A DNA stretch of 25,790 nucleotides from JBDNJM01 sp041687755 (GCA_041687755.1 JBDNJM010000029.1:1-25790), one strand, 5' to 3'. Shown: positions 8,161 through 16,546, counted from the first letter of the stretch. Numbers and translations are program-made. The notes: generated by a model from the letters alone, not told the origin.

Positions 8161-8256
8161 GGCGTCAGCGTACGATCGCTCAGCGGCGTCAGCGCACGAC
8201 TTCTTAGCGGCGTCAACGCACGATCCTTTAGCTGCGTCAACGCACGATGTGCAACT
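8161..8256. repeat. Four tandem 24-bp repeats overlapping the 3' end of the M24 peptidase gene
   Basis: Units start at 8161, 8185, 8209 and 8233. The core is GCGTCA(A/G)CG(C/T)ACGA, followed by a variable CTTTAGC-like part. Units 3 and 4 contain GCGTCAACGC, an inverted repeat of GCGT and ACGC around CA. The stop codon of the M24 gene (8237-8239, minus) lies in unit 4, and the equivalent TGA is kept in the same register in all four units. The array therefore looks like amplification of the last codons plus stop. The unit length is a multiple of three. Confidence 0.85.
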
Positions 8257-9514
8257 GCGTCTGTCGGCCACCGATAAACACGACGCGCTTGCCGTCGAAC
8301 CAGCCGTCCTGCTCGAGCTTGATCTGGACGCGCTGGTTGTCCCACTCGGGCACGGGCACGGTGACGCTGCCCTCGATCGCGTAGCAGGTGTCGCGATGCA
8401 GCACCCAGTCGCCCTGCACGGGGGTCGGGCCCTGGTTGTCCCACATGCCGATCGTCGGGCCGGCGGCGTGGCCGTGGGCGCCGAGGGGGTGGCTGTAGAG
8501 CTGGGCGTCGATGCCGGCCGCTGCGGCGGCGGCGCGCGTGGCGGCCAGGATCTCGTTGCCCGTGCGGCCGGTGACGAAGTTGCTGCACAGGATGTCCTGC
8601 CAGCGGTTGCCCGTGCGCATGGCTTCGACCAAGCCGGCGGGCGGGGCGTCTTCATCCGCGTGGCAGACGTAGCCCATTTCCTGGTTGTCAGTGTGAAGCC
8701 GGCAGTAGGTCAGGCCGACGTCGGTGTGCAGCAGGTCGCCGCGCTGGATCACGGCGGGGTCGATGCCGATGATGACCGCATCGTCGGCGGGCGGGTGGCC
8801 CGCGCGCTGGACGTTGCAGTAGGGCTGGAACCAGGCGGGCAGGCCGAGGTCGCTGAAGCGCTGGCGCAGCCACCAGGCGACGTCGTCGGTGGTCGTGACG
8901 CCGGGGGTGATCACGCGGTTGCTGAAGGCCTCGGCCAGCGCGCCGCGGGCGATCTGGACGGGGTGCGGGTAGAGCTCCAGCTCAGCCCTGGAGCGCGTCT
9001 CGAGCCAGCGGATGCAGAGGTCTTCGGCGGAAGTGACGCGCTGGGAAAGCTCGGGACCGAGCGCCGCGATCAGCTGCTCGTGCGCGGACTGGCTGAGGCC
9101 GTCGCCGAAGGCCCAGTCGCGGCTGACGTTGACTCCGATTCGTGACGGGTCGCGTTCGGCGATGACCTCGGCGAGCCGCTGCCATTGGGCCTCGCACGAT
9201 CCGCCCTCGGGCCAGGCCGAGCTGAAGAATTCGCCGAGGCCGTAGCGGCTGACCGTCAGGCGCTCGATGCCGGTGCCCTCGCCGCGATCGAAGAACACGA
9301 GCATCGTTGTGCGCCGGGCGGAGAAGACGGGCTCGGGCACGAGCGTGAGGTACACGGGGTCCTCGGCGTACTCGCGGTTGATCACGACCCACATGTCGAG
9401 GCCGCACTCGCGCATGAGGCCGGGCAGCAGCGTCTCGAAGCGCTCCGCCAGCAGGCGGTTGACGACGTCGGCGCGATCGCGCCAGGGGAGGATGGCGGGC
9501 GGGGGCAGGGGCAT
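8237..9514 (-). CDS. M24 family metallopeptidase (Xaa-Pro aminopeptidase-like)
   Basis: The 425-residue product has the two-domain layout of prolidase/aminopeptidase P proteins. The creatinase-like N-terminal domain (about 1-210) includes LDMWVVINREYAEDP. The pita-bread catalytic domain follows. Dimetal ligands are visible: Asp265 in HTDVG and Asp276 in HTDNQE (the usual spacing), a His in SHPLGAHGH (about 342-349), Glu381 in CYAIEG, and a final Glu in QIKLEQDGWF. These bind two divalent metals that activate water for cleaving an N-terminal residue before Pro. No signal peptide is seen. The start MPLPPPAIL at 9514 is preferred over an in-frame ATG at 9679, which adds non-homologous sequence. 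The last codons and the stop lie in the 24-bp repeat array. Exact substrate unknown. Confidence 0.92.
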   Translation of the reverse strand: MPLPPPAILPWRDRADVVNRLLAERFETLLPGLMRECGLDMWVVINREYAEDPVYLTLVPEPVFSARRTTMLVFFDRGEGTGIERLTVSRYGLGEFFSSAWPEGGSCEAQWQRLAEVIAERDPSRIGVNVSRDWAFGDGLSQSAHEQLIAALGPELSQRVTSAEDLCIRWLETRSRAELELYPHPVQIARGALAEAFSNRVITPGVTTTDDVAWWLRQRFSDLGLPAWFQPYCNVQRAGHPPADDAVIIGIDPAVIQRGDLLHTDVGLTYCRLHTDNQEMGYVCHADEDAPPAGLVEAMRTGNRWQDILCSNFVTGRTGNEILAATRAAAAAAGIDAQLYSHPLGAHGHAAGPTIGMWDNQGPTPVQGDWVLHRDTCYAIEGSVTVPVPEWDNQRVQIKLEQDGWFDGKRVVFIGGRQTQLHIVR

Positions 9515-9848
9515 GGTCTTCAGGGGCTGGAGAGCTGCGGGGGCGTGCTGGCCAGGGTAGCGGGGAACCCACCCCGTGGCTTGCGGAGGCGCGCCTTCGG
9601 GGTCGAGCCCTAGGTCTCGGGTGCGGGCTGCAACATTTTGGGCATCGGCTGCGACCTGTCCGGCATGAACCACGCGCAAGCAAGCAACTGCAATGGAAGC
9701 GCTGCTCGAACACGCCTCTTGGCTGCAGCGGCTCGCCGCCGATCTGGCCGTGCCGGCGACCGCCGACGCCCCCCCCTAAAACACCGGGCCGCACGCTCTC
9801 TGCTGGTATGTGCGGGCACACGCCCATGCCGTCGCGCCCGGCGACCGC
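9515..9848. other. 334-bp gap between the M24 and sigma-fusion genes
   Basis: No full-length gene fits on either strand. The gap holds a 28-codon plus-strand ORF resembling a sigma-factor N-terminus (9693-9779), ending at a run of seven C and TAAAA. The stretch 9515-9690 shows no clear hairpin; a minus-strand TACCCT about 38 nt before the M24 ATG is a possible -10 box. The part 9780-9848 is 3' of the sigma fusion and has only short, weak inverted repeats. Confidence 0.6.
9693..9779 (+). pseudogene. Possible remnant of an ECF sigma-factor N-terminus
   Basis: An ATG opens a 28-codon frame reading MEALLEHASWLQRLAADL, then VPATADAPP and a stop. It resembles the start of region 2 of ECF sigma factors: the sigma fusion next door has LLEQLDWARSLARRLV followed by ADPNVADDL in the same positions. 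Region 2.2 and everything after it are missing. This could be the stub left by deletion of a sigma gene, a very short peptide, or chance. It is too short for certainty. Confidence 0.35.
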
Positions 9849-12800
9849 CTACGGGAGCTGGACCTGGACGGTTCCGCCCGCGCGCAGCTCGGCGCTGTCG
9901 AAGCGCTCAGCGGCTCGGGGGTCCGAGAGCATGCTGAGAGCCATAGCGTCGGCGGTCGAGACGGTGCCAGCGGGGAAGACGACCGAGGCTTGTCCAGGTT
10001 CGAGCACGCGCATGAAGAACAGCTCCTGTGCGGCATCTTCGCCCAGCAACACCTTCGGCGTGGCGTCCTCGCCGTCTTCGGCGGGCTCGGCGAACTCGAC
10101 GGTACCCGCGCGGATCACCAACTCGAGGCGCTGCTCGCCGGGCCCTAGCTGCAGGTCGCGCAGCATGGCAAGCGAGTGCAGGTCGTCGTCCTGGCGCAAG
10201 ACCAGACGCAGGGCGCCCGGAGTGCTGAAGGCGATGCGCGTCTCGCCATCGGCGCTCAAGTCCTCGACGACCTCTACGTTGCCCGCGTCGACCAAGCTGG
10301 CCTCCCAGCCGGTGCCAAGCGCCGGGTCGAGGTCGACGCGCAAGACCAGCGTGCCACCGATGAGTTCCGGCAACAGACCGATGTCGAAGCGCGTGACGCG
10401 CCCCTCGGACACCTCGACGTTTCCAGGGAACTGCTCGAACCTGCGAGCGAGGCCCTCCACGCTCGTTCCACCGCTCTGGGCGTGGTCGTCGAGGGCAGCC
10501 AAGTGCCAGGCGCCAGGCCGCAGGTGCTCGAAGCGGAAGTTGCCGGCGGAGTCCGTGAGCTTGATGATCGGAACGCCGTCGCCCGAGGTCGCCATCACTC
10601 GAATCGAGCGACCTTCCTGGGCGGAGCGCGCGACGGTGCCCTCGACGGTTCCTCCCGGGGTGAGCTGCATCGCGGGCAGCTCGAACGGTCGAGTCGGGTC
10701 CAGCTGGAACGGGCCGGCAAAGCCTGCGGCATGGCCCGGAGCCGTCGCTCGGAAGTAGTAGCGGCCCGCTTCGGTCACGAACAGCCGGTACCCCCCGAGC
10801 GCGTCGGGGGCTGCTTGATCGTCGGGGTGCTCGTTAGCGAAGGAGGGCTGCCCGGCCACCCGAATGCGGCCCCTGGGAGCGCGGTGCAGTGCGGCCACGG
10901 ATTGTTCAGGGCTGCCTCCGGCGATGCTGCCAGTGATGGTCGGGCGAGGAGTCAGCTCGACCTCGAGCGTCGTGTCGACGACGACGTCGGGCCGCAGTGG
11001 AGTCAACTCGGCGTTGAAATAGCCCCGGGCTCTGCTGAGGAGTCTGAACGGTTCGTCGGGCAGTCGCAGCTCGAGTGTGGGACCCTCCGAATCGCCTCGA
11101 CGAGCCGTGTCGAACTCGCGCTCGCCGTCGGTGGAGCTGACGACTAGGGCAAGGTCGGCGGGCAGCTCACCGCCGTCGGCAACGCTTGCGGCAACGCGGA
11201 AGCTGCGGGGCACGTCGAGCTGCAGAACCAGCTCGACCTGGCCCGAGCGCAGGTCCGGGTAGTGCTTGGCTATCAGACCCTCAGCGGAGGGACGGACCTC
11301 CAGGTCGATCTTCGAGACGCCGCTCGGCACGCTGAAGGCGAAGCTGCCGTCGCGGTCGCTGCTGAAGCTGCGACTCGAGTTCGAGAACCAGCGACTGTAT
11401 CGGACGTGCAGCTGGGCTTTCACGGGCTCACCGTCGGGTCCAACGACCCGGCCGCTGAACTGACGCGCGAGCGCGATCGGCTCGACGCGCAGCTCGACTT
11501 CGGTGGGCGGCGCATTGGCCGCGATCGAAATGCCCTTGCGCTCGGTCGAGTAGACCTCCGCGTCGTCATCGACAACTAGGTCGACCTTGCCAGGCAGCAG
11601 GCCGGAGAGCTGGAAGCGGCCCTCTTCGTCGGTCTGGTCCGTCGCGGCTCCGCGGGATGAAACGGAGGTGGCAACCAATCCGCCGACCGCATCGCCGCGG
11701 AATTCGACGCCGAGGACCTCCACGTCGTACCCGACGAGCGGCTGCCCCAGCTCGTTGATCAACCGACCGACCAAGCCACCGCCCGGCTGCAGAGCAATCA
11801 CGCCGAGATCGTTGGTGGGCTCCAGCTCGGGGGGCAGCCAGCGGCCGTCCGTGACGTGATCGGGATGCATCCAGAGCAGTTGGCTCGAGGCGGATCCGTG
11901 GTGCTGCAGCGCGACGGACAGGGAGCCGTCGGCCTCGGAGGCCGCGATCTCTGAGCCGTGCCTGACGAGCCGCACGCCCGCGACGCCGCGCCCTTGGGCG
12001 TCGACGAAGCGAGCACGGATCTCGATGCGCCCAGTCGCTGCCGACTCGGGTGTTTCCATGGGGGCGGAGCGGACCGCGGCCAAGTCGTCGGGGCGCGCTC
12101 CTGCCGACGCCCCGCGAACGGCGTCGGTTCGGCCCGCCTCGGGACTTGTCGCGACCAGCTCGGACGCCCCGCCCTCGGAGAAACCGGCGGCCTGGATGGT
12201 CGAGGGCTCGATGGAGGGGGCGGAGGCTCTCGTCAGGAGCATAGAGAGCGCGAGCCCGACGCCTGCGACTAGGACCGCTGCCGCGGCCAGCGCCAACGCG
12301 CCGACGGACAGGCCCGAGGAGAGCGAGGCGGGTGCGGCTGCCGCCGGGGCGAGCGGCCGGGGTGCCAGCTGGGCGAGCGGCAGCAGCGCGCTCTGCCACA
12401 CGCCGCGGTCGCCGCCGGTCTTGCGGTCGAGCTTGCCGCGTAGGTCGTCGAGGGCCGCGCTCAGGCGCCAGCGGATCGTTCCGTCGGGCTCGCCGAGGCA
12501 GCGGGCGATCTCCGCGGAGCTGAGCCCCTGGTAGTGCCGCAGCAGCACGACGCGGCGCAGGTCTTCGTCAAGCTCGAGCAGCGCCTCGATCAGCAGACGC
12601 TGGCCCTCGGCGGCCTCGGTCAGCTCTGCGACGGAGGGCAGGGCCTCGGGCGTGGCGCGCTCTTGCTCGCGGGTGCTGCGGCGGCCTTCACCGCGCCGGC
12701 GCTGGCGGGCGGCGTTCGTCAGGACGCGACCGAACCAGGCGCGCAGGCGGCGCTCCTCGCCGGGGCGGTGCGCGGGCGGGTGCTGCAGGGCGCGGACGTA

Positions 12801-12983
12801 GCTTTCCTGGACCAGGTCGTCGGCGACGTTCGGGTCGGCGACCAGGCGTCGCGCGAGCGAGCGGGCCCAGTCGAGCTGTTCGAGCAGCTGGTCGGTGGTG
12901 GCGGGGAGCACGGTGTTGGGGAGCAGGGTGTTGGGGAGCACGGTATCAGTGGGGGAGGCGGCAAGGGGGCGAGGGTTCTTCAT
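9849..12983 (-). CDS. ECF-type sigma factor fused to a membrane helix and a large ectodomain
   Basis: The 1044-residue single frame carries sigma region 2 at about 33-100 (VADDLVQESYVRAL, LRAWFGRVLTNAARQRRR), a linker, and region 4 at about 127-185 (ELDEDLRRVVLLRHYQGLS, then AEIARCLGEPDGTIRWRL). An Ala/Pro-rich hinge and one hydrophobic helix at about 225-250 follow. The remaining ~790 residues should be periplasmic: several CarboxypepD_reg-like beta-sandwiches with motifs such as FVDAQGRGVAGVRL, LVGRLINELGQPLVG, FSGRVVGPDGEPVKA and GTVEGTVA. This would bind core RNA polymerase from the membrane, perhaps after proteolytic release. No separate anti-sigma factor is nearby. The ATG at 12983 is preferred: the frame stays open to 13346 but would overlap the divergent gene at 13150. 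Domain calls are firm; membrane tethering and regulation are inferred. Confidence 0.9.
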   Translation of the reverse strand: MKNPRPLAASPTDTVLPNTLLPNTVLPATTDQLLEQLDWARSLARRLVADPNVADDLVQESYVRALQHPPAHRPGEERRLRAWFGRVLTNAARQRRRGEGRRSTREQERATPEALPSVAELTEAAEGQRLLIEALLELDEDLRRVVLLRHYQGLSSAEIARCLGEPDGTIRWRLSAALDDLRGKLDRKTGGDRGVWQSALLPLAQLAPRPLAPAAAAPASLSSGLSVGALALAAAAVLVAGVGLALSMLLTRASAPSIEPSTIQAAGFSEGGASELVATSPEAGRTDAVRGASAGARPDDLAAVRSAPMETPESAATGRIEIRARFVDAQGRGVAGVRLVRHGSEIAASEADGSLSVALQHHGSASSQLLWMHPDHVTDGRWLPPELEPTNDLGVIALQPGGGLVGRLINELGQPLVGYDVEVLGVEFRGDAVGGLVATSVSSRGAATDQTDEEGRFQLSGLLPGKVDLVVDDDAEVYSTERKGISIAANAPPTEVELRVEPIALARQFSGRVVGPDGEPVKAQLHVRYSRWFSNSSRSFSSDRDGSFAFSVPSGVSKIDLEVRPSAEGLIAKHYPDLRSGQVELVLQLDVPRSFRVAASVADGGELPADLALVVSSTDGEREFDTARRGDSEGPTLELRLPDEPFRLLSRARGYFNAELTPLRPDVVVDTTLEVELTPRPTITGSIAGGSPEQSVAALHRAPRGRIRVAGQPSFANEHPDDQAAPDALGGYRLFVTEAGRYYFRATAPGHAAGFAGPFQLDPTRPFELPAMQLTPGGTVEGTVARSAQEGRSIRVMATSGDGVPIIKLTDSAGNFRFEHLRPGAWHLAALDDHAQSGGTSVEGLARRFEQFPGNVEVSEGRVTRFDIGLLPELIGGTLVLRVDLDPALGTGWEASLVDAGNVEVVEDLSADGETRIAFSTPGALRLVLRQDDDLHSLAMLRDLQLGPGEQRLELVIRAGTVEFAEPAEDGEDATPKVLLGEDAAQELFFMRVLEPGQASVVFPAGTVSTADAMALSMLSDPRAAERFDSAELRAGGTVQVQLP
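12903..12947 (-). repeat. Three 15-bp tandem repeats in the sigma-fusion N-terminus
   Basis: Units 12903-12917, 12918-12932 and 12933-12947 share GGGGAGCA(C/G)GGT on the plus strand. On the coding strand they give VLPNT, LLPNT and VLPAT, in the disordered leader before sigma region 2. Copy-number change would add or remove five residues without breaking the frame. Confidence 0.8.
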
Positions 12984-13149
12984 GGCACCCTGCCCATGCC
13001 GCGGGGTCGGGGACCGTTGGCGATTTTGACGGAAATCTGAGCGGGGAGGCCGCGGCGGGCCTCGGTGCTTGTCGGAGGGGCCCTGAACGCGAAGATGCGG
13101 GCACGAGTTCTCCCACGCTCTCTCCCCCCAGACCCCCCGCGGATTGCCC

Positions 13150-16100
13150 ATGCCCCTGATCGCTGCCCTGACCCTGCTCCCGCTGGTCCACCTCCAGGTC
13201 CCCGACGTGGATGACGCCGTCCTGACGCCCGGGCTGACGGTGCGCATGTTCCAGCTGGACGATCCGCAGCTCGCCCAGCTGCCGGTGCTGGTGCCAGGCC
13301 AGACGCCCAACCGCGACGAGCTGGTGGCGACGCTGCAGTTGGTCACCGACGACTTCGAGGGCCTGGTCGCGCCGATGGCGACGCGCGTGCTGGGTTGGCT
13401 GGAGGTTGCAGAGCCTGGCGACTACGCCTTCCGGCTGTACAGCGACGACGGCTCGCGGCTGATGCTCGACGGGGAGCGCGTGATCAACCACGACGGCCAG
13501 CACGGGACGACGCCGAAGGACAGCGGTGCGGTGGCGCTGACGCCCGGGTACCACACGCTGCTGATCGAGCACTTCGACTCGGGCGGAGCGAGCGCGCTGC
13601 GGCTTGAGTGGCTCCCGCCCGGAGCGCGGGCCTTCGAGCTGGTGCCGGGGAACGCGCTGTTCACAGAAGACGACCCGACGCGCGTGACCGCGCCGGGGAC
13701 CAAGAACGTGATCGACAACCGCAAGCCGGGCACGGGGCTGCCGGTGCCCGGGGTGCATCCCGGCTGGCGCATGGAGAACCTGCGCCCTGAAGGCTTCGAG
13801 CCCAAGGTCGGCGCGATGTGCTTCCTGCCCGACGGGCGTCTAGCCTTCGGCACGTTCGACCCGCTACAGCGCGACGAGCGCGAGCTGCCCGACATCGACT
13901 CGAAGGCACCGGACACGATTTTTGCGCTCGACGTGGACACGCTCGAGCTGACCGAAATCGCCAGCGACGTCTACGAGCCCTCCGGGCTGTGCGTTGTTGA
14001 CGGCGACCTCTACGTGTCGCACCGCCGCGCGATTGACCGCCTTGAGGACACCGACGGCGACGGCTTCTTCGAGACCCACGTGACCGTCGGCGAGGGCTGG
14101 GAGGGCTGGAACTACCACCAGTTCGTGTTTGGCTTGGAGCATCAGGACGGGAAGCTATATGCGAACCTCTCAACGACCATGGCGCCGCCCGCGTGGGAGG
14201 GCATGGAGACGAACTCTGGCCCCAGCGGCCCGATGCGCGGCGGGATCTTGGAGCTGGACCTGTCGAGCAACGACGTGCGCGTGATCGCGGGCGGCACGCG
14301 CACGCCCAACGGCATTGGCCAGCTCTCCGACGGAACGCTGTTCTACCTGGACAACCAGGGCACCTGGATGCCGGCGAGCATCCTGGCTGAGGTGCTGCCG
14401 GGCGCGTTCTACGGGCACTACAAATGGACGCGCTTCGTGCCCAACGTCGCGGATCGCTACCCGACCGGTGGACACCCGAGCATCTTCAGCGACCGCGAGC
14501 GGACGGCGCCGGCCCTCTGGCTGCCGCAGAACGAGGTCTGCAACTCGCCGACCCAGCCTGTCCTGATGGAGAGCCCGTTCGACAAGTCGACGGGCAAGGC
14601 GATCTACCCCGGCGAGCAGATCCTGATGGGCGACGTGACCGCCGGGGGGATTCGGCGCGTGTTCCTCGAGCGCGTCGACGGCGTGCTACAGGGCGCGCTG
14701 TTCCGCTTCAGCCAGGGTTTTGAGGCGGGCGTCAACCGCCTGGCCTGGGGTCCGGACGGGAAGCTCTACGCCGGCGGCATGGGCGCGGGCGGCAACTGGA
14801 ACTGGAAGGGCACGCAGTTCGGGCTGGAGCGGCTGGTGCAGAGCGGTGAGGTCGCCTTCGAGATGGCGTCGGTGTCGGCGACGCCGGACGGGTTCGAGAT
14901 CGCATTCACGCAGCCGGTGGGCGCGGGCTGGCTCAAGGACGCCGACAACTTCCGTGTCGCGTCGTGGACGTACAAGCCGACCTCGGTCTACGGCGGCCCG
15001 AAGATCGACGAGCTCGAGCACCGCGTCATCGGGCTCGAGCCGGCGAAGGATCGCCGCAGCGTGCGGGTCCGGATCGCGGGCCTGGAGACGGGTCGCTGCG
15101 TGCACCTGGCCTTCGAAGCGGAGTCGCAGAACGGCACCCCTATCTGGTCGGGGGAGACGTGGTACACGTTGAACCGGATTCCTGAAGACGGGCGCTACAC
15201 GCTGGCTGAGGCCACGGCGCCTCTGGCAGCCGCTTCGCAGCTGATGCCGCGTGGAGTCCCCGTGCAGTTCTGGCAGGGCGGGCCCCAGGCGCCTGAGGCG
15301 AACCGTTCGCAGGTTCAGATGATGGCCGAGCCCGGATACTTCGAGCTGGGCCACGGCTCGACGCCGATCGAGTCGAGCACCGAGTTCAACAACGCGACGG
15401 TAGAGCTCGAGTACTGGATACCCGAGGGCTTCGAGAGCCGCGGGCCGCTGGGGCTGTTGACCCTGTACGACGACTACAACATCGCCCTAGGCGCCCCCGA
15501 TCCCGCAGAGCAGAACCTCACGGCCGAAGAGTCCGGTGCGTTCATGGGGATGTGCCCGCCGATGGGCAATGCCTCGACCGGGCCGGGAACCTGGCAGACC
15601 CTGAGGGTGATCGTTGGCGCTCCCTCCGTGACCGCGGGCGAGGTCTCCGGCAAGGCGTGGTTCAACACGTATTGGAACGGTCGACCTATTCAGTCGGGGG
15701 ACCCCAGCATCGGAAGTGCGGGCAATGCCACGGCCCCCTCAGCCGGCTCGGGAACGTTCGAGTTCGCCGCGAGCCGCCTGCGCATTGAGCACGTCGGCGG
15801 CGAGACCGCCGGACCGCTGCGCGTCCGCAACGTGCGGATCGAGGCCTACAGACAGTCCAGGCCGTTCCCGCCTTCCGGGCCGTGGATGGACCTGCTCGCC
15901 GATGCCGACCGCTGGGCCCCGCTCGGCGGCAACGCGGTGTACGCCATCGATGACGGCGTCCTCACCGGCGAGACGCGTCCCAACACGCCGAACACCTACT
16001 TTGCGAGCCGCGACACCTACGGCGACTTCGAGCTGCTCTACGAGTTCAACGTGCATCCCGAGCTGAACAGCGGCGTGCAAATCCGCAGCCAAGTCGTGGG

Positions 16101-16446
16101 CTCCTTCGAGCAGCGCGACAGCGGGTTGAAGGGCTACCAGGTCGAGATCGACCCGTCGGAGCGTAGCTGGACGGCCGGCATCTACGACGAGCGTGGCCGC
16201 GGCTGGCTCTATCCCCTGATCGGCGCCCCCTACGCTCGCCGCGCCTTCCGCCAAGGCGAGTGGAACCGCGTGCGCGTGCTCGCCGAGGGCCCGCGCCTGC
16301 GCACCTGGATCAACGGCGTGCCCGCCGCAGACGTGACCGACGTGCGCTACGCGAGCGGCCACCTCGGCTTCCAGGTGCACGGCGTCGGCGGCCGCGAGGA
16401 GCCGCTGACCGTGAAGTGGCGCAACGTGCGCCTGCGAGAGCTCTGA
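13150..16446 (+). CDS. Secreted PA14 / sugar-dehydrogenase-like / double DUF1080 protein
   Basis: The 1098-residue product starts with a short hydrophobic segment (MPLIAALTLLPLV), probably a weak signal peptide. A PA14 carbohydrate-binding domain follows at about 25-170 (YAFRLYSDDGSRLMLDG, LLIEHF). About 200-570 resembles the beta-propeller proteins of Planctomycetota related to PQQ sugar dehydrogenases (GAMCFLPDGRLAFGTFD, DGDLYVSHRRAIDRLEDTD, GGTRTPNGIG, NRLAWGPDGKLY). A small beta domain follows at about 574-675. Two DUF1080 (3-keto-disaccharide hydrolase fold) domains end the protein: a diverged one at about 696-903 and a typical one at about 911-1097 (NSGVQIRSQV, GYQVEIDP, WNRVRVLAEG, RTWINGVPAADV). 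It has no CxxCH haem motif. The likely role is binding and degrading polysaccharide. The gene is divergent from the sigma fusion. Confidence 0.9.
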   Translation: MPLIAALTLLPLVHLQVPDVDDAVLTPGLTVRMFQLDDPQLAQLPVLVPGQTPNRDELVATLQLVTDDFEGLVAPMATRVLGWLEVAEPGDYAFRLYSDDGSRLMLDGERVINHDGQHGTTPKDSGAVALTPGYHTLLIEHFDSGGASALRLEWLPPGARAFELVPGNALFTEDDPTRVTAPGTKNVIDNRKPGTGLPVPGVHPGWRMENLRPEGFEPKVGAMCFLPDGRLAFGTFDPLQRDERELPDIDSKAPDTIFALDVDTLELTEIASDVYEPSGLCVVDGDLYVSHRRAIDRLEDTDGDGFFETHVTVGEGWEGWNYHQFVFGLEHQDGKLYANLSTTMAPPAWEGMETNSGPSGPMRGGILELDLSSNDVRVIAGGTRTPNGIGQLSDGTLFYLDNQGTWMPASILAEVLPGAFYGHYKWTRFVPNVADRYPTGGHPSIFSDRERTAPALWLPQNEVCNSPTQPVLMESPFDKSTGKAIYPGEQILMGDVTAGGIRRVFLERVDGVLQGALFRFSQGFEAGVNRLAWGPDGKLYAGGMGAGGNWNWKGTQFGLERLVQSGEVAFEMASVSATPDGFEIAFTQPVGAGWLKDADNFRVASWTYKPTSVYGGPKIDELEHRVIGLEPAKDRRSVRVRIAGLETGRCVHLAFEAESQNGTPIWSGETWYTLNRIPEDGRYTLAEATAPLAAASQLMPRGVPVQFWQGGPQAPEANRSQVQMMAEPGYFELGHGSTPIESSTEFNNATVELEYWIPEGFESRGPLGLLTLYDDYNIALGAPDPAEQNLTAEESGAFMGMCPPMGNASTGPGTWQTLRVIVGAPSVTAGEVSGKAWFNTYWNGRPIQSGDPSIGSAGNATAPSAGSGTFEFAASRLRIEHVGGETAGPLRVRNVRIEAYRQSRPFPPSGPWMDLLADADRWAPLGGNAVYAIDDGVLTGETRPNTPNTYFASRDTYGDFELLYEFNVHPELNSGVQIRSQVVGSFEQRDSGLKGYQVEIDPSERSWTAGIYDERGRGWLYPLIGAPYARRAFRQGEWNRVRVLAEGPRLRTWINGVPAADVTDVRYASGHLGFQVHGVGGREEPLTVKWRNVRLREL

Positions 16447-16496
16447 TCCTGGGGAACGTGGGAAGGGCGTCCGACAGCGGGGGATGGCGTCCCGGG

Positions 16497-16545
16497 GGAA
16501 TGGTGCGGGGGAATCGTGTCGGACACCATTCCCCCGCACCATTCC
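16497..16545. terminator. Bidirectional hairpin between convergent genes
   Basis: Arms 16497-16514 and 16528-16545 are an exact 18-bp inverted repeat. The central part (16516-16526) reads GTGTC-G-GACAC and can extend the stem past one C/C mismatch. It starts 50 nt after the stop of the PA14 gene and touches the stop of the lipoprotein gene at 16547, so it serves both directions. The GTGTCGGACAC core also resembles intergenic repeat cores. Confidence 0.75.
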
Positions 16546-16546
16546 G

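Noticed and set aside
8140..8236. 8-residue repeat peptides (SCVDAAK-like) in a shifted minus-strand frame through the 24-bp array
   Set aside because: The M24 gene already has its stop in the proper frame. The peptides follow from any repeat unit divisible by three and need a frameshift without a visible slippery site.
12903..12947. LPxT motifs read as sortase signals
   Set aside because: They are near the cytoplasmic N-terminus, lack the following Gly, and are not followed by a hydrophobic tail.
12984..13346. Upstream extension of the sigma-fusion frame by 121 codons
   Set aside because: It would overlap the divergent PA14 gene and adds Ser/Arg-rich sequence with no similarity to sigma factors.
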